From JBBQRS01 sp038214535 (GTDB taxonomy: Bacteria; Chloroflexota; Anaerolineae; CG2-30-64-16), in contig JBBQRS010000172.1 in assembly GCA_038214535.1 (NCBI GenBank), forward strand, positions 1-7,730: 7,730 bases of DNA. The letters run 5' to 3'. Below the pieces are notes generated by a model. It worked only from the letters and a program-made list of their open reading frames with translations, ran no database searches and was not told the DNA's origin. The position numbers and the translations under genes were made by a program. Below are positions 1 through 5,526 of this stretch, in pieces (within the stretch, counting starts at the first letter, position 1; the number at the start of each line of letters is the position of its first letter).

Positions 1-40
1 CGCGCAATCACCACCCCCACCCGCGCAAGGAGCTATACCC

Positions 41-490
41 ATGCCGGCCGGTCTCGTCACCGCTCCTCACGAAGACATCACCTATCAGATCATCGGCGCC
101 GCTTATGACGTGCATAACCGGCTGGGACCCGGCGAGCGCGAATTCATCTACCGGCGCGCTATGGAAAACGAATTACACAGAAAGCGGCTCAACTTCGCGC
201 CAGAGATACCGGTCGAGGTGTATGACGGCGAGCAGTTACTCGGCTATTACATCCCTGATCTCATCGTCGAGGGGAACATCGTCGAACTCAAAGCAGTAAC
301 AGCGCTCAAGCCGACGCATCTTGCCCAGGTGATCACCTATCTGAATCACCTGTAGTTGCCCATCGGCCTGCTCCTCAATTTCGGCCAGAGCAAACTGGAT
401 AAGCGCCGCGTCTTCCCATCCCGGCAGACCATTGACTGGAATACCCGTCGCAGCTTCGTGTGGGCGCCAGATAAATTGAAGAATCGCTGA
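41..490 (+). pseudogene. GxxExxY-family protein gene interrupted by an in-frame TAG
   Basis: Residues 1-104 match the GxxExxY family: LGPGEREFIY holds the motif as G31, E34, Y37, and a PD-(D/E)XK-like core follows (D73 in YIPDLIV, E82-x-K84 in VELKA, then the Q96-Y100 helix). An AAGGAG 8 nt before the ATG at 41 fixes the start. Translation stops at TAG 353-355 (codon 105), but the same frame continues with LPIGLLLNFGQSKLDKRRV, the usual family C-terminus, and ends at TGA 488-490. The full frame has 149 codons; members are typically about 125-140 residues. The TAG sits where family members often have a polar residue, so CAG-to-TAG is the simplest explanation. Biological function of the family is unknown; a nuclease-like role rests only on the fold-type motif. 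The truncated 104-residue product keeps the core residues but loses the terminal strand and helix. A sequencing error or suppression is possible. Confidence 0.85.
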
Positions 491-607
491 CACGGATTGC
501 TCACACGGATTGCCAACACGGATTAGAAAGACACGGATTCCCGGATGAGCAGCGAGAATAATCCGTGTTAGCCCACCATCCATGTCAGCCCACCATCCGT
601 GTTAGCC
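491..607. repeat. Cluster of short acacggatt / aatccgtgt repeats
   Basis: Directly after the GxxExxY stop, (a)cacggatt occurs at 491-498, 503-511, 516-524 and 531-539. The inverse, aatccgtgt, occurs at 560-568, with variants atccatgt at 578-585 and atccgtgt at 595-602. The copies at 531-539 and 560-568 are perfect inverted repeats separated by 20 nt and could form a hairpin. The inverted copies are followed by ttagcc or cagcc, making a second-order repeat of about 17 nt. No open frame or promoter stands out here. The tract fills the gap before the next gene, and its role is unknown. Confidence 0.75.
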
Positions 608-750
608 AGCCAATCCCAGTGAGGTAAAAACCTATGCCCCCCATCGAAACCATCTACATCATCCACCACAGCCACACCGACTTCGGCTTCACCCACGACC
701 TGCCCGTCTACTTCGAGATGCAGGATCGCTTCCTCGACGAGGCGCTCGAT

Positions 751-765
751 AGTGCGCGCTCCACG
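751..765 (+). other. Frameshift site 1 in the GH38-like gene
   Basis: Frame 1 gives ...DEALDSARS and then nonsense. Frame 3 from 762 gives HAGAPTDARFRWTVET, which looks like real protein. The switch equals loss of one base. Restoring one C in ctccacg (759-765) would read ARSHAGAPTDARFRW without a break, so a miscalled or lost C is the simplest explanation. Confidence 0.7.
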
Positions 766-1382
766 CGGGCGCGCCCACCGACGCGCGCTTCCGCTGGACC
801 GTCGAGACCACAGACGTGTTGCGCCACTGGCTGAGCCGGGCCGCGCCGGAGGACATCGCGCGCCTGCAAGACGCCGCGCACGCCGGGCTGCTCGAAATCT
901 GCGCGATGTTCGCCAACATCACCCCGCTCTACGACACCGCGCAGCTCATCGAGTCGCTGCGCAATGTTGACCGCCTGCGTCGCGACCTCGGCGTCGAGAT
1001 CAGCCACGCCATGAACTGCGACGTCAACGGCGAGAACTGGGGACTCGTGGACCGGCTGCTCGATGCGGGCGTTGATGGCTTCACCATGGCGATCAACCCG
1101 CACTTCGGCGGCGCCACCGACCCGCGTCCCGCCATCTTCCTGTGGGAGGGCCCGAGCGGGCGGCGCATCCCCGCCTATTCCGGCTGGCCCTACAACAAGG
1201 CCGGCGAGATGGGCATCCCCCGCGACGCCGCGCACCTGCGTGATTTCTGGCCGAAGCAGCAGGCGTACCTCGACGAGATCGGCTGGCCGCTCCCGATCCT
1301 GATGATCCAGCACACGCACCCCTTCACCAACAACGGCACCGCCGACCCGCTGCTCTCCGATTTCGTCGCGCAATGGAACGCA

Positions 1383-1398
1383 GACGGCGCCGCGCCTG
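1383..1398 (+). other. Frameshift site 2 in the GH38-like gene
   Basis: Frame 3 carries FVAQWNADG up to about 1388, while frame 1 carries PRLVIATPTMWWD from 1390. The change equals one extra base or two missing bases in the GC-rich run ggcgccgcgcc. A one-base gain joins DG directly to PRLV; a two-base loss would leave one more residue between them. The first option exactly compensates the one-base loss at site 1. Confidence 0.7.
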
Positions 1399-3264
1399 GT
1401 GATCGCCACGCCGACCATGTGGTGGGACGCCGTCAAACCTTACCACGACCGGCTGCGCGTCTGGCGCGGCGACTGGACCGACTTCTGGAACTTCGGCGCG
1501 ATCTCCAGCGCCCGCGAGGTCGCCATCAACCGCATGAGCCGCGCGCGCCTGTTCGCGGCGGATGCCTTGCACGCCGCGCTTGCTCAACGCGGAGGGGCAG
1601 ACGCTGACCGCTGGCTCGACCGCACCTTCGACCGCTACCGCGACGCCGCCTGGCGCGATCTCAACCTGTGGGACGAGCACACCTGGGGCGCGGACGTCTC
1701 GATCCGCGGCCCCGAGGTCGAGGATACCCTCGCACAGTGGAATCACAAGGCCAACTACGCCTATCAGGCGCGCAGCCTCAGCCTGCTGCTGGGACGCGAT
1801 GCGCTGGCCGCACTCGCGCGCCGCGTCGCCCGCGAGGCGCCCGAAGACCTCCTCGTCTTCAACCCGCTGCCCTGGGCGCGCACCACCACCGGCCCCATAC
1901 CGCCCGGCGTGCTTTCGCCACGCGGGACCCCCGAAGACACCACCGCCGGCCGGCACTTCCAGGATCGCCACGACCGCACGCGGCTCTACGCGGCGTATGA
2001 CGAATACGAAACGTCCCATCTCGCGCCCGTCGAGGTTCCGGCGTTCGGCTATGCCGTCGTCCAGCGTGACCGCGTCGTCAAGCTGGCGAAACAGCCGGAG
2101 TTCACCGAAACGGCGGTCGTGGCGAACGGGCGCTTCCGCGTGGCGTTCGACCGTGAGCGCGGCGGCGTGGCCTCGCTGATCGAGACGGCGACGGGCCGCG
2201 AGTGGGCCGACCTCGCCGCGGGCTGGACGCTGGGCGGTTACGTCCACGAGGAAGTGGCCGACCGCGCGCATCCCTGGCCGCGCCACCTGTTATGTCACCT
2301 CGAATGGCAGGCGCAGATCGAGATCCCCCGCGCGTGGAAACCCGGCTGGCGCGCCCGCCGCGCGGGGGCAGAGCAGGTGCTATCCCATCGCGTCTACGCG
2401 CGGCAGGGCGGCACGGTGGTCGAGCAGCGCATCGCCGCGCCGGGCGTCAGCGACTACGTGCAGCGCGTCTTCCTGCCCGACTTCGCCGACTGGATCGAGC
2501 TGGAGGCCGAGTGGCGGATGTCGCAGGAGACGCACCCCGAGGCGACCTATCTCGCGTTCCCGTTTGCGCTGCCCGGCGCGACCGCGCGCTTCGACGCCGG
2601 CGGGCAGGCCGTGATCCCTGAAACCGACCAGATCCCCGGCGTCTGCCGCGACTACTTCACCGCGCAGGGCTGGGCCGACTTCAATGACGGCGCGCGCGGC
2701 GTCACGGTCGCCGTGCCCGAGAACCCGCTGATCCAGCTCGGCGATTTCCATTTCGGCCACAACCAGTATCACTTCGATCTGGAGCGAGCGCTGCTGTTGG
2801 GGTGGGTCACGAACAACTACTGGGAGACCAACTTCCGGGCGCATCAGCCGGGGATGGTCTACGCGCGCTACCGCATCCTGCCCTATGCCGGCGCGTTCGA
2901 CGAGGCGCGCGCCCACCGCTTCGGGCTGGACGCCGCGCACGCACGCCCCGCGCTCAACCACCTGCAGGAACCCGTCGCCCCCGGCGCACCGTGGCCCGCC
3001 GCGGGGACGCTGCTTCGCCTGCCCGAGCCGCCCGTGCTGGTGGTCAACGTGCGCCGCGCGGCCGAAGGTGGCGGCATCCTCGTCACGCTGCTCAACGCCT
3101 CCGACGCCGCGCAGCAAGCTATCGTCGGCTCCGGCCTGCTCATGCTCAGCGCGGTCTGGCGCTGCGACCTCTTCGGGAATCCCGTGGAGGGGCTGCCGGT
3201 GCGAACGGGGAAGGTCATGCTGGAACTGCCCGCGCGGCAGGCCGCGGTGGTCAAGGTGCGGTAA
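1399..3264 (+). CDS. Long intact middle and C-terminal part of the GH38-like enzyme
   Basis: This 621-codon open segment is what automatic gene callers would report, opening at a GTG that is really an internal valine codon. Its residues 1-60 (ATPTMWWD, GDWTDFWNFG) complete the catalytic barrel region. LNLWDEHTWGAD (about 88-99) is the conserved block expected to supply the last metal-binding His (H94). A helical stretch follows (LAQWNHKANYAYQARSL). From LLVFNPLPWAR (151-161) begin the beta-sandwich domains typical of GH38 C-termini, with aromatic-rich blocks such as FHFGHNQYHFDLE and a final strand rich in small residues before TAA. No Shine-Dalgarno precedes the GTG. If the upstream frameshifts are genuine, this piece lacks the N-terminal HxD and should be inactive. 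Confidence 0.8.
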   Translation: MIATPTMWWDAVKPYHDRLRVWRGDWTDFWNFGAISSAREVAINRMSRARLFAADALHAALAQRGGADADRWLDRTFDRYRDAAWRDLNLWDEHTWGADVSIRGPEVEDTLAQWNHKANYAYQARSLSLLLGRDALAALARRVAREAPEDLLVFNPLPWARTTTGPIPPGVLSPRGTPEDTTAGRHFQDRHDRTRLYAAYDEYETSHLAPVEVPAFGYAVVQRDRVVKLAKQPEFTETAVVANGRFRVAFDRERGGVASLIETATGREWADLAAGWTLGGYVHEEVADRAHPWPRHLLCHLEWQAQIEIPRAWKPGWRARRAGAEQVLSHRVYARQGGTVVEQRIAAPGVSDYVQRVFLPDFADWIELEAEWRMSQETHPEATYLAFPFALPGATARFDAGGQAVIPETDQIPGVCRDYFTAQGWADFNDGARGVTVAVPENPLIQLGDFHFGHNQYHFDLERALLLGWVTNNYWETNFRAHQPGMVYARYRILPYAGAFDEARAHRFGLDAAHARPALNHLQEPVAPGAPWPAAGTLLRLPEPPVLVVNVRRAAEGGGILVTLLNASDAAQQAIVGSGLLMLSAVWRCDLFGNPVEGLPVRTGKVMLELPARQAAVVKVR

Positions 3265-3269
3265 AATGT

Positions 3270-3347
3270 GTACTCTTGGGCATCATGCCTAACACTTCCG
3301 TGTCATATACTCGCTATCGGAGCCGAGGACACGATACCCAAGAGTAC
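3270..3347. repeat. 78-bp inverted-repeat element between convergent genes
   Basis: gtactcttgggcatc (3270-3284) and gatacccaagagtac (3333-3347) are 15-nt inverted arms with one mismatch. Inside, cgtgtc (3299-3304) pairs with gacacg (3328-3333), and ctcg (3310-3313) pairs with cgag (3324-3327), so most of the element can fold as a nested hairpin on either strand. It begins 6 nt after the GH38 stop and lies 36 nt beyond the 3' end of the opposing gene. A bidirectional transcription terminator is possible, although no strong T-run follows on either side. A miniature inverted-repeat element is the alternative; I see no convincing target-site duplication. Confidence 0.65.
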
Positions 3348-3382
3348 TAACTTATTCTATTGGCTGCGTCCTTATTCGTTCT

Positions 3383-3682
3383 TCACGACGAAAGTATCTC
3401 GTCAAGAATCTGAGATTTAGTTGCTGCATCAAGATCCTTTGCGGCTACAACAAAGTCCACAAGTAACGGGATCTCCACCCCCAACTCGGCTCCAAGGTGC
3501 GCGACGTTGCTTCTCAAGTCAGGGCTGTAGAATTCTTTATAGTCCTGTCCTCTGGTCGCTGACTTGAAGCCAGAGGATATATTAGATGAAACTGTGCTGG
3601 ATCTCTTTCGCGCTGCTCCGGTCTTTCGAATAGCTCTCTTAATTTGCTGAATAATTTGGGTAGGGGGAACGGGCTGTGTCAT
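3383..3682 (-). CDS. Possible separately translated 99-aa C-terminal product
   Basis: Inside the preceding gene and in the same frame, an AAGGAG (complement of 3691-3696) sits 8 nt before an ATG (3682-3680), better than the signal of the full-length gene. The 99 residues begin MTQPVPPTQIIQQIKRAI, have a basic/Ser-rich middle and a hydrophobic-acidic helical end (VEIPLLVDFVVAAKDLD). I recognise no domain. Either this is an internal start giving a separate subunit, or two adjacent genes were fused in frame when the upstream stop was lost. Expression as a separate protein is inferred only. Confidence 0.4.
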   Translation of the reverse strand: MTQPVPPTQIIQQIKRAIRKTGAARKRSSTVSSNISSGFKSATRGQDYKEFYSPDLRSNVAHLGAELGVEIPLLVDFVVAAKDLDAATKSQILDEILSS

Positions 3683-4435
3683 GTTAGCTTCTCCTTGTCT
3701 GAGTTCGAGATGTCGATGAGTGTGAATACCAGAGTCCTGGGTTGACATGCGATTGTCTACAGTAGGTGTGTCCCTAACCCATCCGAGATGAAGCTGCACA
3801 TTCCTGAGTTGCTTGAAGCCAACGATCCGGTTTACCTGAACAGCGCTTTCGGTGAACCCAAGAAGGGTAGCAAAGTCACGATAGTCACCAAAGGATGTGT
3901 CGTTCGGGCAGAATGAATGTACGAGCATGAGTGCGTGTTCTGCACCATACCGTTCCGCTTCCAATATAGCCGAGACGGCGCGATGTAGTAGCTGATATCT
4001 GATTCTCTGGACCTTGTCCGGGGAAATCTCCAGACGATTACACAGATTCAATATCCTGTTTTCAACTCCTGGCGTCATTTCTTTCTCGAAGACATATCTG
4101 TCAAATGTCTCCCTGACTTTGCCTTCAACCGCAATCGCCAGGAAGCCATCTGACAGTGTCGCATACACGAGAATGTCGTTCTGGCTAGGGTGCCCAGGAG
4201 TCTCCAGCTTGACCTTTCTTTCAAAGAACGCCTCGATGAGCCTCGCGCCGCGAAACAGGGGATACGCATCGAAGGCTTGGCAAACAGACGGGGGAAAATC
4301 ATCGGCGCTAATCCATGTATTGGCGAGTTCAAAGGCTGAATAACCTTTGCGCCAATGCTTGATGGGATCAGCAAGACGTTTTCTTACATCTTCGAGGTTA
4401 GCAACTGCGTCTACTGTGAAAAAACGCTGCATCAT
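3383..4435 (-). CDS. DUF6946-like protein, putative PD-(D/E)XK fold, with fused C-terminal extension
   Basis: From the chosen start the product has 350 residues. Residues 25-221 resemble the uncharacterised DUF6946 family: KHWRKGYSAFELANTW, then SQND87ILV followed by AVE104GK106V, then RYQLLHRAVSAILEAERYGAEHALMLVHSF and LQLHLGWVRDTP-like closing sequence. D87 with E104-x-K106 fits a PD-(D/E)XK nuclease arrangement, an inference from motif only. Residues 222-251 look like translated spacer, and residues 252-350 form an unrelated helical, Lys/Arg/Ser-rich segment with its own start signal. The ATG at 4435 is preferred because GAGGAAG lies just before it (an ATG immediately follows too); the frame is open 40 codons further up to 4555, but that stretch holds promoter-like elements. 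G+C is near 50 percent, well below its neighbours, suggesting transfer. It lies downstream of, and on the same strand as, the toxin-antitoxin pair. Confidence 0.72.
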   Translation of the reverse strand: MMQRFFTVDAVANLEDVRKRLADPIKHWRKGYSAFELANTWISADDFPPSVCQAFDAYPLFRGARLIEAFFERKVKLETPGHPSQNDILVYATLSDGFLAIAVEGKVRETFDRYVFEKEMTPGVENRILNLCNRLEISPDKVQRIRYQLLHRAVSAILEAERYGAEHALMLVHSFCPNDTSFGDYRDFATLLGFTESAVQVNRIVGFKQLRNVQLHLGWVRDTPTVDNRMSTQDSGIHTHRHLELRQGEANMTQPVPPTQIIQQIKRAIRKTGAARKRSSTVSSNISSGFKSATRGQDYKEFYSPDLRSNVAHLGAELGVEIPLLVDFVVAAKDLDAATKSQILDEILSS

Positions 4436-4503
4436 ATCTTCCTCAACTGGTGTTGGAGTCCTACAAGTCGCTGCGCACCGAGTAGTGCCACCCAGGAACG
4501 AGC

Positions 4504-4531
4504 ATGTGACTACACAAGTGACTACATTGTA
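4504..4531 (-). promoter_or_regulatory. Operator-like element and -10 box upstream of the DUF6946-like gene
   Basis: On the minus strand TACAAT (complement of 4526-4531) overlaps a degenerate 10-4-10 palindrome, atgtgactac-acaa-gtgactacat on the plus strand (4504-4527; 6 of 10 pairs match). The palindrome also contains gtgactaca as a direct repeat, 4506-4514 and 4518-4526, 12 bp apart. The half-site plus -10, GTGACTACATTGTAGCG (4518-4534), matches 15/17 of the toxin-antitoxin control region at 5350-5366. No good -35 is visible. A start here gives a leader of about 80 nt to the ATG at 4435. Confidence 0.5.
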
Positions 4532-4589
4532 GCGTAAGTAGTCCTGCCACTTCATGCTCGCGCTTCTGTGTTCCCATCAATTTCAGTGA

Positions 4590-4598
4590 ATTATAGCA
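4590..4598 (-). promoter_or_regulatory. Extended -10 promoter candidate upstream of the DUF6946-like gene
   Basis: Reading the minus strand, TGCTATAAT (complement of 4590-4598) is a perfect -10 with the TGn extension. The -35 region is weak (ACAATG at a 17-bp spacer). It sits in the gap after the vapC stop, so it could give the downstream gene its own transcript, with a leader of about 150 nt to the ATG at 4435. Confidence 0.45.
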
Positions 4599-4621
4599 CA
4601 GATTCGCATGCTCATTGTGGG

Positions 4622-5041
4622 TTATGCTTGATGCGCTCCTGCTCCTGGGGAGACCTCAAACCCCTGTGCGGCGAAATGCGGATCGAACGCGAAGACGCGC
4701 GTCAGGCCCAGGCGACGCATCGTCTCGAAGCTGGCGCAATCCACCAGGCTGAGCCGGCGCTGATTGGTGATGAGCAACGCGCTGATCGCAGCCCGGTGCG
4801 CGGCAGCGTCCATCCACGCCACATCCAACAAAGGGACGAATGTCGTCTCGAACGCGCGCACGGCCTCCATCCCCAGCCGCCGTTGGATCAACGCGGAGGT
4901 CTCGACCAGGATGTAGTTCGTGCAATGCAGCGTCTCATCGCCCTCTAACAGCGCCGCCCACGTCTGCCGGGCGGCGGGGTGGTTAGCATCGTCTGCATCC
5001 AGCACGGCGTACAGCGCCAAGGTATCCACGAAGCAGGTCAT
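4622..5041 (-). CDS. vapC: VapC-like PIN-domain ribonuclease toxin
   Basis: 139 residues, the usual PIN toxin length. The acidic metal-binding residues are all present: D6 (FVDTLALYA), E47 (NYILVETSALI), D101 (SLVDCASF) and D120 (FAFDPHF). In the family these hold magnesium or manganese for cleavage of RNA, in many VapCs tRNA or rRNA; this target is not deducible here. The first motif reads DTL where relatives usually have DTS/DTN, a small deviation next to the catalytic Asp. The ATG (5041-5039) overlaps the antitoxin TGA (5040-5038) as ATGA, implying translational coupling from one mRNA. No terminator is evident after its stop. Confidence 0.9.
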   Translation of the reverse strand: MTCFVDTLALYAVLDADDANHPAARQTWAALLEGDETLHCTNYILVETSALIQRRLGMEAVRAFETTFVPLLDVAWMDAAAHRAAISALLITNQRRLSLVDCASFETMRRLGLTRVFAFDPHFAAQGFEVSPGAGAHQA

Positions 5042-5313
5042 GGCGCATCTGGCTCGGCGAGATAGGCGTCATGTTCGGCGGAAACATCGGCGCGGCCCGA
5101 ATGAAACTGCCCGGCCAGCGCCACGGCACGGCGCCGCAGCGCCGCGCGATCCGCCTCCTGCGCCGCGCCGGTCTCGCCGGCCTGCTCGATCGGCAGGATC
5201 ATCGCGACCGGCTCGCCGCGCAGCGTGATGACGTACTCGGCCCCCTCCTCGCGCACGCTCCGCACCACCGCGGTGGCCTGCTCCTTCAGCTCGCGCACCC
5301 CGATCTTCGGCAT
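5038..5313 (-). CDS. Phd/YefM-family antitoxin
   Basis: 91 residues starting MPKIGVRELKEQATAVVRSVREEG, the typical Phd/YefM DNA-binding N-terminus, with YVITLRGEPVAMILP (about 27-41) forming the beta-strand part of the fold. The acidic, Ala-rich C-terminal half (QEADRAALRRRAVALAGQFH onwards) is the region that normally wraps and blocks the cognate toxin. The ATG at 5313 is chosen because ggggga lies about 7 nt upstream and the family start is MPKI. The frame also has ATGs at 5334 and 5319, but the first is only about 17 nt from the predicted transcription start with no ribosome binding site. First gene of a two-gene operon with vapC, likely repressing its own promoter through the palindrome just upstream. 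Confidence 0.88.
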   Translation of the reverse strand: MPKIGVRELKEQATAVVRSVREEGAEYVITLRGEPVAMILPIEQAGETGAAQEADRAALRRRAVALAGQFHSGRADVSAEHDAYLAEPDAP

Positions 5314-5332
5314 CGTCATTCCCCCATAAAAC

Positions 5333-5362
5333 ATAATGTGGTCACTGTTGTGACCACATTAT
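5333..5362. promoter_or_regulatory. Perfect palindromic operator of the toxin-antitoxin operon
   Basis: ataatgtggtcac (5333-5345) and gtgaccacattat (5350-5362) are perfect 13-bp inverted arms around a 4-bp centre (tgtt). The palindrome runs from the -10 box across the predicted transcription start to 20 nt before the antitoxin ATG. This is the usual site for antitoxin or antitoxin-toxin autorepression. Binding by the neighbouring Phd-like protein is inferred from position and symmetry. Confidence 0.82.
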
Positions 5363-5386
5363 AGCGGCACGCCTGCCGCGCCACAA
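5358..5386 (-). promoter_or_regulatory. Sigma70-like promoter of the antitoxin-toxin operon
   Basis: On the minus strand, TTGTGG (complement of 5381-5386), a 17-bp spacer and a perfect TATAAT (complement of 5358-5363). Predicted start is near 5350, giving a leader of about 37 nt to the ATG at 5313. The -10 is partly inside the palindrome, so a bound repressor would block polymerase. Confidence 0.8.
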
Positions 5387-5406
5387 CTCCCCCTCAGGAG
5401 GCAGAC

Positions 5407-5517
5407 AAGTACACAAGGATGCAGGTAGCCTCGTGATGTCCGCTTGTTTCCTTGTTTCCCTGCTTCCTTGCCTACCTGTCTCCTTGTGTACTTATCTCCT
5501 CTTCGTTTCTTCGTGGT
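5407..5517. repeat. Long inverted repeat enclosing degenerate pyrimidine-rich 8-mers
   Basis: The 22-nt arm at 5407-5428 and the arm at 5472-5493 are inverted repeats with 20/22 matches (aagtacacaagga and caggtag against ctacctg and tccttgtgtactt). Between and after them run loose units of about 7-9 nt such as ttgtttcc, tgcttcc, tgtctcc, ttatctcc, followed by cttcgtttcttcgtgg (5501-5516). The tract ends 10 nt before the MOSC stop codon. It contains no gene. A terminator for the leftward MOSC transcript is unlikely to be its only role given its repeat structure. Confidence 0.65.
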
Positions 5518-5526
5518 GCAGTCTGC

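Larger units (their letters stand above)
634..3264 (+). pseudogene. GH38-type (alpha-mannosidase-like) glycoside hydrolase, split by two frameshifts
   Basis: A GAGGT at 621-625 lies before ATG 634. Frame 1 encodes an N-terminus with IIHHSHTDFGFTHD (residues 10-22); H14-x-D16 matches the zinc-binding HxD of GH38 enzymes. The frame closes at a stop near 832, but the expected protein continues in frame 3 from about 760: DARFRWTVET, then NCDVNGENWG (codon GAC at 1020-1022, candidate nucleophile/metal Asp) and MIQHTHPFTNN. Near 1390 the frame returns to frame 1 and stays open to TAA 3262-3264. The reconstructed product is about 876 residues, a normal length for such enzymes. There is no signal peptide, so a cytoplasmic enzyme acting on imported or released alpha-linked mannose-type glycans is likely; substrate is inferred. 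Only two defects in 2.6 kb means either recent decay or assembly error. A DUF5054-like assignment is an alternative within the same fold. Confidence 0.82.

Noticed and set aside
491..607. A CRISPR array
   Set aside because: The repeat units are only 8-9 nt, occur in both orientations and have spacers of 4-20 nt, unlike CRISPR repeats.
751..1398. Programmed ribosomal frameshifting in the GH38-like gene
   Set aside because: No slippery heptamer or plausible downstream stimulator is visible at either site, and two opposite shifts would be needed.
1324..3117. Long open frames on the minus strand opposite the GH38-like gene (up to about 320 codons)
   Set aside because: They mirror the G+C-rich codon pattern of the sense gene, have low-complexity Arg/Gly/Ala-rich translations and no recognisable domain.
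3270..3347. A standard Rho-independent terminator
   Set aside because: The main stem is A/T-rich with a long interior and no clear T-run on either strand, so I list it as an inverted repeat with terminator only as a possibility.
4436..4555. A 40-codon N-terminal extension of the DUF6946-like protein
   Set aside because: It overlaps the -10 and operator-like repeats. The ATG at 4435 has a good ribosome binding site and the family-like sequence begins after it.
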